NCBI GenBank assembly: GCA_009869945.1
Contig: WIXG01000246.1
Span: 1 to 64,000, forward strand
Length of the DNA: 64,000 nt
From: Mesaphorura yosii
Lineage: Eukaryota; Arthropoda; Collembola; Poduromorpha; Tullbergiidae
Direction of reading: 5' to 3'
Every line of letters starts with the position of its first letter. The stretch's first letter is position 1. Made by a program: the position numbers and the translations under genes. The notes under the pieces are model-generated. The model saw only the letters and a list, made by a program, of their open reading frames with translations, was not told where the DNA came from and did not search any database. Below, one piece after another: positions 10,901-22,435 of the stretch.

Positions 10901-11827
10901 TTTAACTCGGGATTCGATCAACTATTTCTTCTGATCAAGAGTGCAATATCGGACTTGGATTTGACTGGCTAAAATTTTATACGACCGTGAGAGACGACAG
11001 CAGTCAGCTTGGACGCCTTTGCCCTTTCCATTATTTCACATCCTTCAAAAATACCTCAACATGACTTGCGTGACAAATCTACTGATGGAAAAGACGTCAT
11101 AAAGGCAGAGCTGTAAATAATGAAGTGCCCCGCTATGGACTCTTCCGCCTGACCTAACTGCTTTTAAACGGAAGCACGAAGGAAAGTTGTATTATTTTAA
11201 GTTCGACGCAATCCTCTTGAATAAATGATTAAATTAATGCAATGGTCGTTTATAGTAGCCAGAATCCTTACTTTGATTGCGAGTCGCAAAGAAAACAGTT
11301 CAACAATTTAGTGATAGTGCACGAATTGCGGTATTAATGGCTGCTGTATTCATGAAAATTGTGCTGCCGTGGAGCCGGCTAAGTAAGGATGTCGACTGTC
11401 TATTATTCAAACACCTTACAGTTTGCTGCGTCCTGAGCGCTAGTCACAAAGCACTTAACGGACTGACTGAGGCTTGCATCTACAGCCCACTTAAAGTGAT
11501 GAGGAGACATAAAATGCCACAACAGAATCGGTTGTATCTGAGCAAGCAAGAATTTGCAAGTCCAAATAGCAGCCAGCGCTGAAGCAATTTGAACATGTTA
11601 CACAAGAGCTCAAGTTTGAGCACTGCACACCGCACAAATCTGTCTAATCCATATATGGTCATAAAATTCACACGCTTATCGCTGAATCATAAAACTGCGA
11701 CCAACTGCTACCGTCGTAAATGCAATAAATAAAATTATTTAATTTATTCGTTCATCCTAACGTTCATGTGCATAATTAACTGCAACTGGAATCAAAGCTG
11801 ATGTAAATCAGTTTTTTTGTATCAAAT

Positions 11828-11909
11828 GGTAGCGTGGCCGAGCGGTCTAAGGCGCTGGTTTAAGGCACCAGTCTCTTCGGAGGCGCGAGTTCGAATCTCG
11901 CCGCTGCCA
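11828..11909 (+). tRNA. tRNA-Leu (anticodon AAG)
   Basis: The 82-nt sequence folds as a class II tRNA. The acceptor strands ggtagcg and cgctgcc pair with one G-U. The anticodon stem ctggt/accag encloses the loop ttaaggc, which places AAG at positions 34-36. There is a long variable arm around tctcttcggaggc, and the T-loop contains gttcgaatc. The D-arm text tggccgagcggtctaaggc carries the Pol III internal A-box. AAG reads CTT leucine codons, and A34 is usually modified to inosine. Confidence 0.95.
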
Positions 11910-11913
11910 GCAG

Positions 11914-11919
11914 TTTTTT
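11914..11919 (+). terminator. Pol III T-run terminator of the tRNA-Leu gene
   Basis: Six consecutive T begin four bases after the discriminator base of the tRNA. This is the usual RNA polymerase III stop signal. Confidence 0.85.
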
Positions 11920-12757
11920 GCAATTTCTTTTTGCAGGATCCGTCGAAGGCAGCATGTCCCTTCTGTCTCTACAACTTATCGTGTTCTCGATGCATCGCAT
12001 TAATTTTTAGCATTACGCATAAAACGGAATAAGAGACCAGTGTTTTATTTTCCGCATTCCGTGTGCATGAGAATACCTGCATGAACATTGCACAGTATTT
12101 TATTAGCATACAGCCCACAATCAATTACTGTACACCATGACACGCAGGAGATGAGACTGAAACGAGCATGATGGCTTGATGCTTTGTACGCTAGTCGAGC
12201 CCGAGCCTTATAAAATGGTACGAAATCAGTTCCGCAAGCAAATTGAGTTGCTGTTGTCGCTGGTGTTGGTTTTCTCGTTTGCTGTTCGTCCGGCGGTGGC
12301 TGGTACACACTGGGACGGAGCAGCAATGATTTTTCTGGCTTGGCATCGTGTCTATCAAATCCTCATCACGGCACGCGTACGGGTGCGGACACGGGCACGG
12401 ACTCCCCCTCACACTTTCTCCCGCATTGCCATTACACCTGTACTCTCTCACCTGCATTGTGTGATGACAATGTGATGATAATACGATGACTTCCAGATTA
12501 CATGTACACCAGGCATGGGGTAAGGTGCTGCACAATGTCCGTACAAATTGTCTTGCGGAGATTGTACAATGTACAGAGCACAAGGGTTTTGATTTCCTCA
12601 CAAGAAAACGTACTTCGCATGATGTTGTCTCTCTGTTCTCTGTTGCTGTCCTGGCTTGGCTTGGCCTACCCTGGCTTCTTTCACTTACGGCGTCATTTTC
12701 CATCGCACTGCTCCGAGAACGATTAAGACACCGTTTTGATTTGGATTTGTGAAAGTG

Positions 12758-14324
12758 ATGAAAGAAGCCGTCGAAATTAATTGCAATTACGACTCCCTAC
12801 AATGGCTTCTGGAGTTTAACGTGAACGAATTGTTTACTGAAGACGACACGACAGCACAAGAAAAAGGAAGCGAGTCAATTATGAGTGCAAGTACGGCGAT
12901 AAGGAAAAGCACGCGAGTTCGCACCTGCAAGAAGCATTCGTACTCCGAGGAGGAAGAACTCATGTACCCTTCCCCTCCTCCTCCTGCCGTCGCCAGATTT
13001 GAGGAGTGTTCGTCCTCATCTTCCTCAGAAACTGCGTCCGATGGAAGTGAAATGACGCAGTCACAGAAAAAGCGACGGACGGCCAAAAACCCAGGGAAAA
13101 CTTACACCATGAACGTGGCGTCAGCAAATGGTGTTGTTGATGAGAGCAACAAACCACGCTGCACGTACACGGAACTCATCGAGAGAGCGCTGCACGAGAA
13201 TCCGGAAGGGCTCACCGTCTCACAAATCTACTCGTGGATTGCGTAAGCTCATGATTGCACCCATTTTATCCAGCAAGTTGATTGTGTCTTTTCTTTACGC
13301 ATTTCAGAAAAAATCACGCATTCTTTCGCTTGGACGACGATCGCTGGAAGAATTCTGTCCGCCACAATTTGAGCATCAATCCCTACTTTGAGAAAAGGGG
13401 CAAATGCAAGAATGGAGCCGGGCACGTGTGGACGATTGCGGAAAGTTGTCGACGAAATTCTGTGCATGAGTCTGGAATTGAAGAGTACGAAATGGAAGCA
13501 CATGTGAGACAATTCACAATTTCAGTCTCTGGTGTCGTCCTCCTGCTAAATTACTTTGCCCATATATTTTACAGGAAACGAGAGCTCAGAGCACAAAACA
13601 CGGCCAAAGCAACGGCTCACTTCAGTACAAAACAGAAACCGAGCGCATTGTGGGTGGAATTCTGCAGCAGTACAAGATCGAGTTGAACAACAACAGAACT
13701 CAGCAAAGAGGCAACGGCAGGGAGAACGAAGAGAAGGGTGGAGGAAGTGCAGATGCAGAGGACGAGATCGCCGAGGCGGGCGGAGGGGAAGTTGAGACCC
13801 ACGCTCATGAGAATGCGGCTCAAGAAGTGCATTCCCAGTCCCACTCGCCCATTGTGAACGAGCATGAAGACTTGCTCATAACGACCGGAATTCCGTCGCT
13901 CCGCCAGAACGAACATCATTTCGACGGCGGCGTGGATGGCGAGTTCGGGCCAGACTCCCATAATTTCATTGACTACTCGGAACTCTTCGCCCCACAGCCA
14001 CAAGCGGCAACGGTCGTCAATCAACACGGCCACGAGCACGGGTTTAACGAGTTCGAGCTGCTGACCCTGGAAGCGCTGGAGGCAAACAACAATCAGGACA
14101 ATTTCATCATAATCGCGACCAACGCGAGTATGACGAATGGACATGGGCACGAAGGGCATGGCCATGAGCATGGATCGGCTGTGGTCGCAATGGACACGGA
14201 CTCCAACTCGTATTACAGCGAACACCAAGAGCTCATCGAAATCCAAGCCGATCATTTGTTCCACACGAAGGAGTTGCTGCTGGCCGATGAGGACGACTCT
14301 CAAATCACGACGATGCAACTGTAA
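12758..14324 (+). CDS. Forkhead-domain transcription factor, divergent
   Basis: Three exons, 12758-13242, 13308-13503 and 13575-14324, join with phases 2 and 0 to give 476 residues. The DNA-binding forkhead domain covers about residues 143-222. It begins with KPRCTYTELIERALHENPEG, spans the first intron at YSWIAKNHAFFRL, and has the recognition helix WKNSVRHNLSINPYFEK and the wing GAGHVWTIAE. An N-terminal motif DSLQWLLEFNV recalls the short activation-type motif near the start of some Fox proteins. A basic patch (KKRRTAKNP) precedes the domain. The C-terminal half is acidic, glutamine- and histidine-rich (HGHEGHGHEHG). The domain lacks the common KPPYSY start and a typical second wing, so I do not assign a Fox class. 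It acts in the nucleus on transcription. Confidence 0.88.
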
Positions 14325-14582
14325 ATTGTAATTTCACCGTTTGGAAAGAGAAAATGGAATTCTTGCTTGTATTTTGTCAATTTGTCTCTTCGTACTTGTC
14401 CGTTGACGCAAATAATGTGCAATTGTATTTATTCTCTACATTGTACGTGCTTAATTGCTTAATTTTTTATAAATACTAAAATGCTAAACGCTAAGAACAA
14501 TTCACATAGTAGCTGTAGCTTAGATTTAGCTTTTGGAACGACGTACAACACGCATTGGCAAATAAAACAGTGTCTTGTCGAA

Positions 14583-15737
14583 TTACCGATCCAGTGTCAA
14601 GAAGAAGATGACCATATTGACTCCGATATTTCCGATATGCATGATTTGAGCTTTTTTGTAAATGAAGAGGCCAGAGAAGTCCATGCCTTGTGGCCGTATG
14701 GAGTTCAGTATTCGAACTTCTTTCTTGTTGTGTGTAAAGCGCTTCCACTTCGCCAGAAATCGCGTGGTGGTCGCAGGCAACATGCCCATCGTCTGATATG
14801 CCTGGACGGTGTACATAATAATCTGCACCAGTATCACATAGTAAAGGCAGCAAGTTATGAGAGAAAGCTGACTGCGAAGGCGAATGATTGTGAACGAGAC
14901 GAGTGAAAGTCCAGCCAGGTGCAGGATGGTGGACATGAGCAGCGAAGGGCCAATCGACTCGTTGAGAATCAACATGAGAATGGAGAAGCGACGGTACCAC
15001 GCCATTGCCTGCGAGAATTTGCACGGTCGATGTGCCTGTGGGCTTAGCAATTCGGACCCCTTCAAAAGCGAGACCGAGCAAATTCGAAGATAATGACCAA
15101 AAAAAGAAATCGTTGCAATGTAGAAACCTGCGTTCATAAGGTTCAAGGTCAAGAACGGAATCCAGGCGAAATAGGAGATAACTCCGTCGAAATTGGTGAC
15201 GGAGTAAAGAAACATTTGGTTCTTCGGATCGATGCGGTAAAGTTCGAGGATTCCGAAAACATAGACTGTAAGCAGGGCCCAGTACCAGTCGCCATAGTGG
15301 ACCAGACGAGCGCGAATCGGATCGTTCTTTTCTGTGACTCCGACCAACGTTTGCAATTTGGCTAAGCTTTTCACCGCGCTCGTCGACACAATTTTAACTA
15401 GCCCGCCTCCTTTCCAAAGCGTGGTGATCCCAAACCACGACCCGTGGACAATGATTGTCCACGTAATGAGCAGCACCATCTCGTTCAGCTCCTGCTGAGC
15501 CATCGGAGTCAGAAGCACGTAAATGCCTGCACGAATTGTCGTGTAAAGCATTTCCACGAAAATACTCAGTGAAAGAAATGCGTTCAAGAAAAGGTCGCGC
15601 CAGCTGCCGGTGACAAACTTGTTTTGGGGCTCGGACCACCGCATAGGAAACAGACCCACGCCGCTGAAGAATTCTAGGCGGTTGATGTAAAACGCCACGA
15701 ACTGGCGATTTTGGCGTTTCATTGTGAAACTCGACAA
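14583..15737 (-). CDS. Gustatory receptor-like protein, intronless copy
   Basis: A single exon of 384 codons encodes a seven-segment membrane protein. It has RLEFFSGVGLFPMRW near the start, YAFGILELYR-type text (VYVFGILELYRI) in the middle, NAGFYIATISFFGHYLRIC, and an end of GVNMVIFFLTLDR. It is closely related along its whole length to the gene at 18413-19698. That copy is interrupted by two introns; here the flanking codons are joined without a scar (AKLQTLVGVTE and ELLSPQAHRPC). The first ATG (MSS) and the later one (MKRQ) are both possible starts; the paralog starts MKAGSRQF, which favours the later one. No lesion is seen, so it may be functional. The likely role is contact chemosensation at the dendrite membrane of sensory neurons. 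Confidence 0.7.
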   Translation of the reverse strand: MSSFTMKRQNRQFVAFYINRLEFFSGVGLFPMRWSEPQNKFVTGSWRDLFLNAFLSLSIFVEMLYTTIRAGIYVLLTPMAQQELNEMVLLITWTIIVHGSWFGITTLWKGGGLVKIVSTSAVKSLAKLQTLVGVTEKNDPIRARLVHYGDWYWALLTVYVFGILELYRIDPKNQMFLYSVTNFDGVISYFAWIPFLTLNLMNAGFYIATISFFGHYLRICSVSLLKGSELLSPQAHRPCKFSQAMAWYRRFSILMLILNESIGPSLLMSTILHLAGLSLVSFTIIRLRSQLSLITCCLYYVILVQIIMYTVQAYQTMGMLPATTTRFLAKWKRFTHNKKEVRILNSIRPQGMDFSGLFIYKKAQIMHIGNIGVNMVIFFLTLDR

Positions 15738-16675
15738 TGAAATGCGATGCGGACTTTAGTCCAACCTTCGGTAGAAGGAAATACGACCAAATTAATCATT
15801 CAGGGAGCAAGTTTCTTGAGTAATTGCACAAAACAACTTGCGTGTCCAGGCTGATTGCTCAATGACGTAAAGTTAAATGGGCAAGCGAAACAAACGACCA
15901 GCACAGAAAAGCATGCGTTTCAAATAACTCCGGTACGGAAAAAACCAAATTGTTGCAAATTGATTTTTAAATTTGCAAAGAGCCTGTCCTCTCTCCTTAA
16001 CGCGAGACAAGTTCCTTAATTAAACCAGTTGCAAAACCAGCCAAACGAACCAAAATAAGCGAAAACAATCAGTCTACATGAAGAGTTTTCCCGAAGCGAT
16101 GATTGGATGAACGTGTGCTGTGACTGTACGATGCTTGTTCTTGTACTGTGAGGTCGTTTGCACTCTTTTCTATTCCTCTGACTAATGACTGCCCTCTTTA
16201 ATCTTCCAACTCCATCGTTTGAACGAATTGGATTAAAATACTTACATTTAATTATGTAAGGAAAATGTACCCGAAACCTGAGCTAAATTATTAGACTAAC
16301 AACTCTTTCAATCTACGTATGATTAACTTTAAATTCCGAACCTTTGCACATATCATTGACTTTTACATAAAGATTCATCACCATCATGTTTGTATATATA
16401 CTTTCAATCTATTTAACTCGCACTCATCTTTGCTCTCAACTCTCAATTCGCATAGGTTTAGCCATTAGCGATTTTATGTCCACACCAATCCAGCGTGGTG
16501 TGGTGTGGCACCTTTAGATAACACTTGCCGGATTAGTTGAACTCCCATCTTCATCTTACAAAGTTCAATCTCTCGTCCTCCTCTAGCTCTGCGTCTGCCT
16601 TTAATGACTCATCTTACATAACATTTAAGTCGTTTTCTGAAGGTCCGGTTGATCGACTAGAAATACTGAGTGGAC
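15738..16675. other. Divergent intergenic region between receptor and transporter
   Basis: The two genes point away from each other, so this stretch should carry both promoters. I see no coding sequence with splice or domain support and no clear TATA box. Confidence 0.35.
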
Positions 16676-18385
16676 ATGGAACGAGTGCCGTTGTTGCTGC
16701 ACAGCTCTCGAGCTGCCCTGAAATTGGTAGGAATGGGAGAGAAAATGGACATGGAACATGGGAACGGTGGTTCGGTGACAGTGGCGATTGTGGACGGCAA
16801 GAAGCCTTCAATTGACGACACTGCCTCGAGCACGGAGAGTGGCAGAATGGAGCTCCTGCGGAAGGCACTGCTGTACGGTCCGATTGCGCTCCTGTACTCG
16901 TGGTCGACCGCAGCCACATTTGTGTCCATGCAACCACTTCTCCTGCAGATCACATGCAAACGACATCTTGGACTCTCGGATGAAGTTTGCCGCGTCCTTA
17001 CTTCGGGGTAGATCCCATTATCATTGTGTTGTATTATGTGACCTCTGGTCAATTAACAATTTAGTGCATTTTTTTTATAGGAACAGCTCCGCCAAACAGG
17101 CATACTCCGCCGCAGAAACTGATCTGCAAGTAGAGATCGCGAATCTGATGTTTTGGAGTCTCGTCATCACGTACGCCTTTCCTCTGGTGCTCGTGCTGAG
17201 CATCGGGTCGTGGAGCGATCGTCATGGTCGTCGGCTGCCGCTGCTGATCTTCCTGGTCTCCTTGGTCGTACAGAACGCGTGTTTAATCCTCTGTGGACTG
17301 TATCCAGACTCTACTCTGACTGGCCCGTGGACCATCGTCGTTGCCAGTTTTCTTCCAAGTGCACTCGTTGGAGGCAAGCCTGCCTTCATGATGTCCTTCT
17401 TCAGCCACATTGCAGACACTTCCACGCAGCAGGAGCGGACCTTTCTGAACGGATGCGCCATGGGCTTCATGTTCGCCGGAATTGCGCTGGGCTACAACGT
17501 CGGTGGTATGCTGGACACTACTATCCTCACGCACACTCAACACTTCGCTCTCATGCTTGTGATGGAGTTGGCCACGTTGCTATACGCTGGTTTCGTGCTG
17601 AAGGAAGATAAGCAAAGGCAGAACTTTGAAGGAATCGGCCAGACACTCGCCTCCTTCTTCGACATGAGTCTGCTGCGCGACGCGTTCGGAGCAATTTGCA
17701 AGCAGAGAGATAGAAATCTGCGAATGGTGCTAGGGCTTCTGGTACTTACACACATGTGTGGGCAGGCGCCCTGGATGGGCGAGCTGATGGTCGTGTACAT
17801 TTTTGGCAAGATCAAGTTTGGCTGGACTACGGCGGAGTATGGCTCCTTTACGTCCAGTCGGTACGTGATGGGTTTCATCGGCAATTGGGTTGTGGGCACA
17901 GTGCTGAATAAAACGCTGGGAGTGAGCGACGCGTGGATTGGAATCTTTACTTGCCTATCGGGCTTCGTGGCGTACACGATCTTCGTACTGGCCCCAACTC
18001 TCTTTTACATGTACATTGGTAAGAGGCTCAACCTTAACCTATTAAGTCTTAATCCATTAAGTTTACTAAAATGACTAAAATCGTATGTTTAGGAGCCCTG
18101 TTTACATTTGGAATCAGTACAATGCAGGTCATTCCGCGCTGTATAATGTCCAAACTTGTGCCCAGCACCGAAATTGGGAGTGTGACAGCCTTCTTGGCCG
18201 TCTTCGACTGCGTCATCGGAATCTCTGCAGGTCCCTTCTACTCGTTTCTCTACGCTCGCACACTGCGCCTCCTGCCCAGCACTTTCTTCGCAGCGTCGGG
18301 CGCTCTTATGCTACCACCGATCCTCGTTTACGTATACCTCTTACGCAAGAAGCCACAACAGCACGTTGACATGATACATGAATAA
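16676..18385 (+). CDS. SLC46-like major facilitator transporter
   Basis: Exons 16676-17007, 17081-18018 and 18093-18385 join with phases 2 and 1 into 520 residues with about 12 membrane segments. A cytoplasmic N-terminus of some 60 residues precedes the first segment (LLYGPIALLYSWSTAATFV). The MFS loop 2-3 signature SIGSWSDRHGRRLPLL is intact. SLC46-type features are the extracellular loop after the first segment and the text FLPSALVGGKPAFMMSFFSH. Relatives include the proton-coupled folate transporter and lysosomal exporters; the substrate here cannot be read. AATAAA overlaps the stop codon (18381-18386). The next gene on the opposite strand ends only 27 bases away, so the 3' UTR must be tiny or overlap it. 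Confidence 0.85.
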
Positions 18386-18402
18386 ATTGCGTACTTTTTA
18401 TT
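18381..18402. promoter_or_regulatory. Two opposed polyadenylation signals in the convergent gap
   Basis: AATAAA on the plus strand (18381-18386) overlaps the transporter stop codon. AATAAA on the minus strand (TTTATT at 18397-18402) follows the receptor stop at 18413. Each transcript must therefore be cleaved close to or within the other gene's end. Confidence 0.65.
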
Positions 18403-18412
18403 GCTCTCGCAG

Positions 18413-19698
18413 TTACTTGTCTAATGTGAGGAAAAATATGACAAGATTCGTGCCAATATTCGAAATGTGCATGAATTGCGACTTTTTATACACGAAAAGG
18501 TCGGAGAAGTTCATGCCTTGCGGGCGCAACGAAGCAAGAATCCTCGACTGTTTCTTCATTGTCGCAAAGTGCTTCCATTTGGTCAGGAATTCCGACGTGC
18601 TTGCTGGAATCAGGCCCATTGTCTCGTACGCCGCGAGGGTGTACATGATCACTTGGACAAAGATTACATGATAGAGGCAGTACGTGATTATCGACAGCTC
18701 TAGTCTTAGGCGAAAAATTGTGAATACTGCGAGGGAAAGACCGGCTAAATGTGCCGTCGTTGACGTGAGCAGGATGTGCTCGACGGATTCATTCAGAATC
18801 AGCATCATGATAGTGGATTGGCGATACCAGCTCATCGCTTGAATAAACCGACACGGTCGACTTGTTTGAGGACTGAAATACACAGAGAACTTAATCATTA
18901 ATCTGAAAAATTGCACGCATTTAAACGTTGCCGCGATATATTGGATATTATTACCTGAGGAGTTTTGTCCCTTCTACAAGTGACAAGGAACAAATGCGTA
19001 GATAATGCCCGAAGAAGCAAATCATTCCAATGTAGAAGCCCGCGTTGATCATCGTTAAGAGTAAGAAGGGCACCCATGCAACGTATGAGAGCGTGACTCC
19101 GAAATTGGTGAGGGAGCATAAGAATATCGGGTGTTTGGGTGTAACGTGGTAGAGTTCGAGTATTCCGAGCACGTAAACAAAGAGAAGAATCCAGAACCAA
19201 TGCCCGTAGTGGACAATGCGGGTTCGTATCGGGTCAGTTTCTTCCGTGACTCCTACCAAAACTGAAAGAAGAGCATCAGGTTAAGACTCAGGCCAACAGA
19301 ACATTAACGAAAAGACATACGCTACCTCGTAACTTGGCGACATTTTTTACAACGCTCGACGTTGCAATTCTGACTAGAGTGGCTCCTTTCCAAAGAGTAG
19401 CGATTCCAATCAGAGACGCATTAGCTGTGATTGTCCATGTTATTAGTAGCACCTTCTCGTTAAATTCCTGTTCCTCTTTCGGAGTCAAAAACAAATAAAT
19501 TCCAGTGCGGAGTGTTAGGTATAAGACGTCGACTAGGACACTCAGGGAGAGAATCGCGTTCAAAAGTGTGTCCCGAAGAGGTCCAACCACAAATTTCTGT
19601 TGCTGTTCGGACCATTGCATCGGAAACAAGCCAATCTTGCTGAAGAACTCCAGGCGGGTGATGTAAAAGTCGACAAATTGGCGACTTCCGGCTTTCAT
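18413..19698 (-). CDS. Gustatory receptor-like protein, intron-bearing copy
   Basis: Exons 19326-19698, 18955-19261 and 18413-18872 are separated by introns of 64 bp (phase 1) and 82 bp (phase 2) and encode 379 residues. The protein has about seven membrane segments and matches the intronless gene at 14583-15737 closely (for example RLEFFSKIGLFPMQW, NAGFYIGMICFFGHYLRIC and FLTLDK at the end). Intron phases 1 and 2 are the same as in the receptor pseudogenes at 7.5-10.9 kb, so all four share an ancestral exon plan. No lesion is seen. The likely role is ligand-gated chemosensation. The C-terminus lacks the classic TYxxxxxQF motif present in the receptors at 27-30 kb. Confidence 0.72.
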
Positions 19699-20244
19699 GA
19701 TGGGATTTGGAACAAAAATGTCTCATTGCGTGAACTCAAGTAAAATATTCTAGAGATTATTCATAGATAGGAGCAAGTCAAGTCCTTAGCATTGAGAGGC
19801 GTATAGAAGTAATGAAATGTACGAATGCATATTTTATATGTATTGAACAAGGCCAAATTTAGAAAATGAAGATAGGGTATGAAATACATAGCCTTAATTT
19901 AAAGTTATAGGAGGATTTTTCAAAAATGAGTGAAGAGAAATTGGAAAATAATTATGAAACAGGACAGTGCGGTAAAATATAATAAATTCCACTTTGTAGA
20001 TTGCTACACGTTTTGGCTTAAAGACGTAAAGTTTAAAAAGTATCTTAAGATAAATTATTACGATCATTAAAATATCATAAAACATTCCAAGATTGTAATT
20101 TCACTTGAACTGAAATGCAATTTGCTAAAAAGACGACTAATGCCTCATTTCTAATGCAAAACTACTCTCAACTACTACTTCAGTTTGATTGCAAACTCAT
20201 AAAATTCTTTTCTTCCACTGAAGAATCATCTGATCATCGAACAA

Positions 20245-20984
20245 TTAGTTTCTGTATGTGATGGATGCAATGATATCCGGCGGGTCGTTTTCGTCATCTC
20301 CCTCGACAAACTCGGGCGGTGCTATTCCCATATGGAAGGCTTCATGCATCTGCTTGAAGGAGTTCTTGGCGGCGATGACTTTCTTAAGGGCTTTGATCAC
20401 GAGCGTCCTGCAAACACATAAAGACACACGTGCCTCACGTTAGAATGAATGAATCAAGGCCAAGATTTGGGCATAATAATATTGATGGAATGAGTCACCT
20501 GTCTGATTTCAGACACTCGATCCTGCCGAAGAGAGCTTTGAGACGGTTGAACACTTCATCTCGCCTCCACTCAACTTGTCCGGTATCTCCCATTCGGCTG
20601 TTCAGGATTCGCTGGTTGATTTTCTCCAGCTTGAAAACTTTGTCCCGCTTGAAAACTTTGTCCCGCTTGATGTCCTCAAATTTCGTCAAACGGTCGCGGA
20701 GCAAACCCAGGTCAGTAATATCTGAACACATTGAAATTGAAGTGCGTAATGCAAAGATGCTATTTCTGAATTTTTGTCGCAAATTGCCCATCAGAAGCTT
20801 CAGAAACAAGATTGTTGTACTTACGCTGTGACTCGACTTGACGAAGCGCCCGGATGTAGTACCTGTACCGATTGATAAGCGCGTACTTGTGCTTGGAGTC
20901 TTCAGTGTAGTACAAGCTCACCTCGAAGGGCAGCTCATTGAGGTTGGACATGAGCTCGTCGATGTTGACGCCAGTAGGATCCAT
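20245..20984 (-). CDS. Small charged, probably coiled-coil protein (A)
   Basis: Exons 20825-20984, 20499-20721 and 20245-20407 join with phases 1 and 2 to give 181 residues. The N-terminus MDPTGVNIDELMSNLNELPF is followed by a long helical, Lys/Arg/Glu-rich middle that looks like a coiled coil (LLRDRLTKFEDIKRD and KLEKINQRILNSRMGD) and an acidic tail (VEGDDENDPPDI). There is no signal peptide or membrane segment. An exact 18-base tandem duplication in exon 2 repeats the residues KVFKRD near 20630-20665. Exon number and intron phases match the gene at 23555-24208, so they look like members of one tandem family. I do not recognise a function. Confidence 0.6.
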
Positions 20985-22435
20985 TATTTCCTTTCTGATG
21001 TCACTGATTTCACCGAAAACTGAAAACTAGAGGTTTCGTGTGGCCCAGCAAGAATTCAATATGGAGACTTCTCGAAGTAGCTTCAAGGGCTTTGACTAAC
21101 CACAACAGTCACAAGTTCACGACAACAAGTCACGAGCACGCTGCTCTGTACCAGCTAGACACAATTCAAGTTCAAGATGGTGGCTTTCTCTTTCATTACA
21201 ATGCCAATGTGTGTATTCGCATGGATTATGCACACTTACAATAAAGAGTAATGCCAGCGTGAGTGATCTAGCACATTGTGAATTAATATGCACAAATAAA
21301 GTGCTGCATAAATGCCTAAATACACCAGTACACCGCAACATAGCGAAGGACTGGCACTGGGAGGCTGCGCTGCTAAGAAGAATCACAACCACAAACTAAG
21401 AATTCTTCCCACAGCCTCACCTCACATGAAGCAGACGCAGACGGGGCGAGGGTGAGAGTGAGAAATTCGCATCACTTCACATCAGCCACCAGCCGAGACT
21501 CGGAGAACTACCAATGTCAATATGGACCGGAGCGAGTGATGAGCGATTGAATGGATGGAGGAGAGGGCTTGGATCTGTAATTTGGCGATCGGGGGTTCTT
21601 TGTCATTGCTATGCTAGAAAAATCTTCAGTGACTGGTCGAAATGACCTGATTACGATTACAGTGATGGTGACGTAAAATATACTTTACTACTACTCCGAT
21701 CACTGTTCTACAGCGAATGTTGAATGAGTCAACAAGAAGCCAACAAGAAGAAGGGAGGCAGACCGACGACCATAGAAAACATGTCAACAAGGCGATTAAG
21801 CTAGCATGACACTTAACCTCGATCTCGATTACAAAGACAAAGGCAGTAGCAGCCAACTCGTTATTATGTAAATGCTTAGTTTTCCTGATTTCCACAGAGC
21901 AGATTTTAAAGATGTATACTCGTGCTTTTCATGGTTTTAAGTTTCAAGCGCAAATTTTGTGCATACGCATGACATAGCCATGAAATTTCAAGATTTATGC
22001 CTGTAGAATTTATGTCAGGACTCATGAGCCATGCCATACAAGATGAAGCGATGGACTGGAGCAATGCAATTTAGAAATCGTCACGCCGTGCCTATTTTAA
22101 GATGTAATTTATTGCTGAATAATTTTGAACCATAAAATTGTGTCGTAAATCCAAGCATCGCGTGGAGATGCTTTTGCTTGAATGAAGAAGGTTAAATAAA
22201 TCAGACATATCAAGAAATCTGTTACAAACCAAAAATGTAAACAAATATTAAAGGACAAATGTGCATTTTGATTAATAAAGTAAACAAGATCTTGCCTTGA
22301 ACTAGAAATTGCAGACGCACGATAAGTTGCTTTTATGGTTCAGGAGAAGTTAAATTGAATCGGAAATTGGGGAGTGAACTGCTTCTATGTCTGAAGTGGT
22401 AGGTATATTTTCATTGTTGTCGTCCAAATTGTGGC
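20985..22435. other. Intergenic region without supported genes
   Basis: Only short open frames occur. The stretch 21400-21560 lies just upstream of gene A and is probably its promoter side. I see no recognisable element. Confidence 0.35.

Larger units (their letters stand above)
10901..12757. other. Intergenic region apart from the tRNA
   Basis: Apart from the tRNA and its terminator I see no supported gene. Open frames near 12191-12752 overlap each other on both strands and lack splice or domain support. A 17-base string, ggggtaaggtgctgcac-like, occurs near 12518 and also near 2098, where it spans a real splice donor. I take this as chance or a minor repeat. Confidence 0.4.

Noticed and set aside
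2095-12536. A 17-base string shared between about 2098 and 12518 as a possible mobile element trace
   Set aside because: One short match in 64 kb can occur by chance and the flanks do not match.
12191-12752. Overlapping open frames of 74 to 170 codons on both strands
   Set aside because: They shadow each other and none has a family motif; the tRNA and forkhead genes explain the region's real content.
13617-14318. 233-codon minus-strand frame
   Set aside because: It is the complement of the last forkhead exon, whose plus-strand text is clearly coding.
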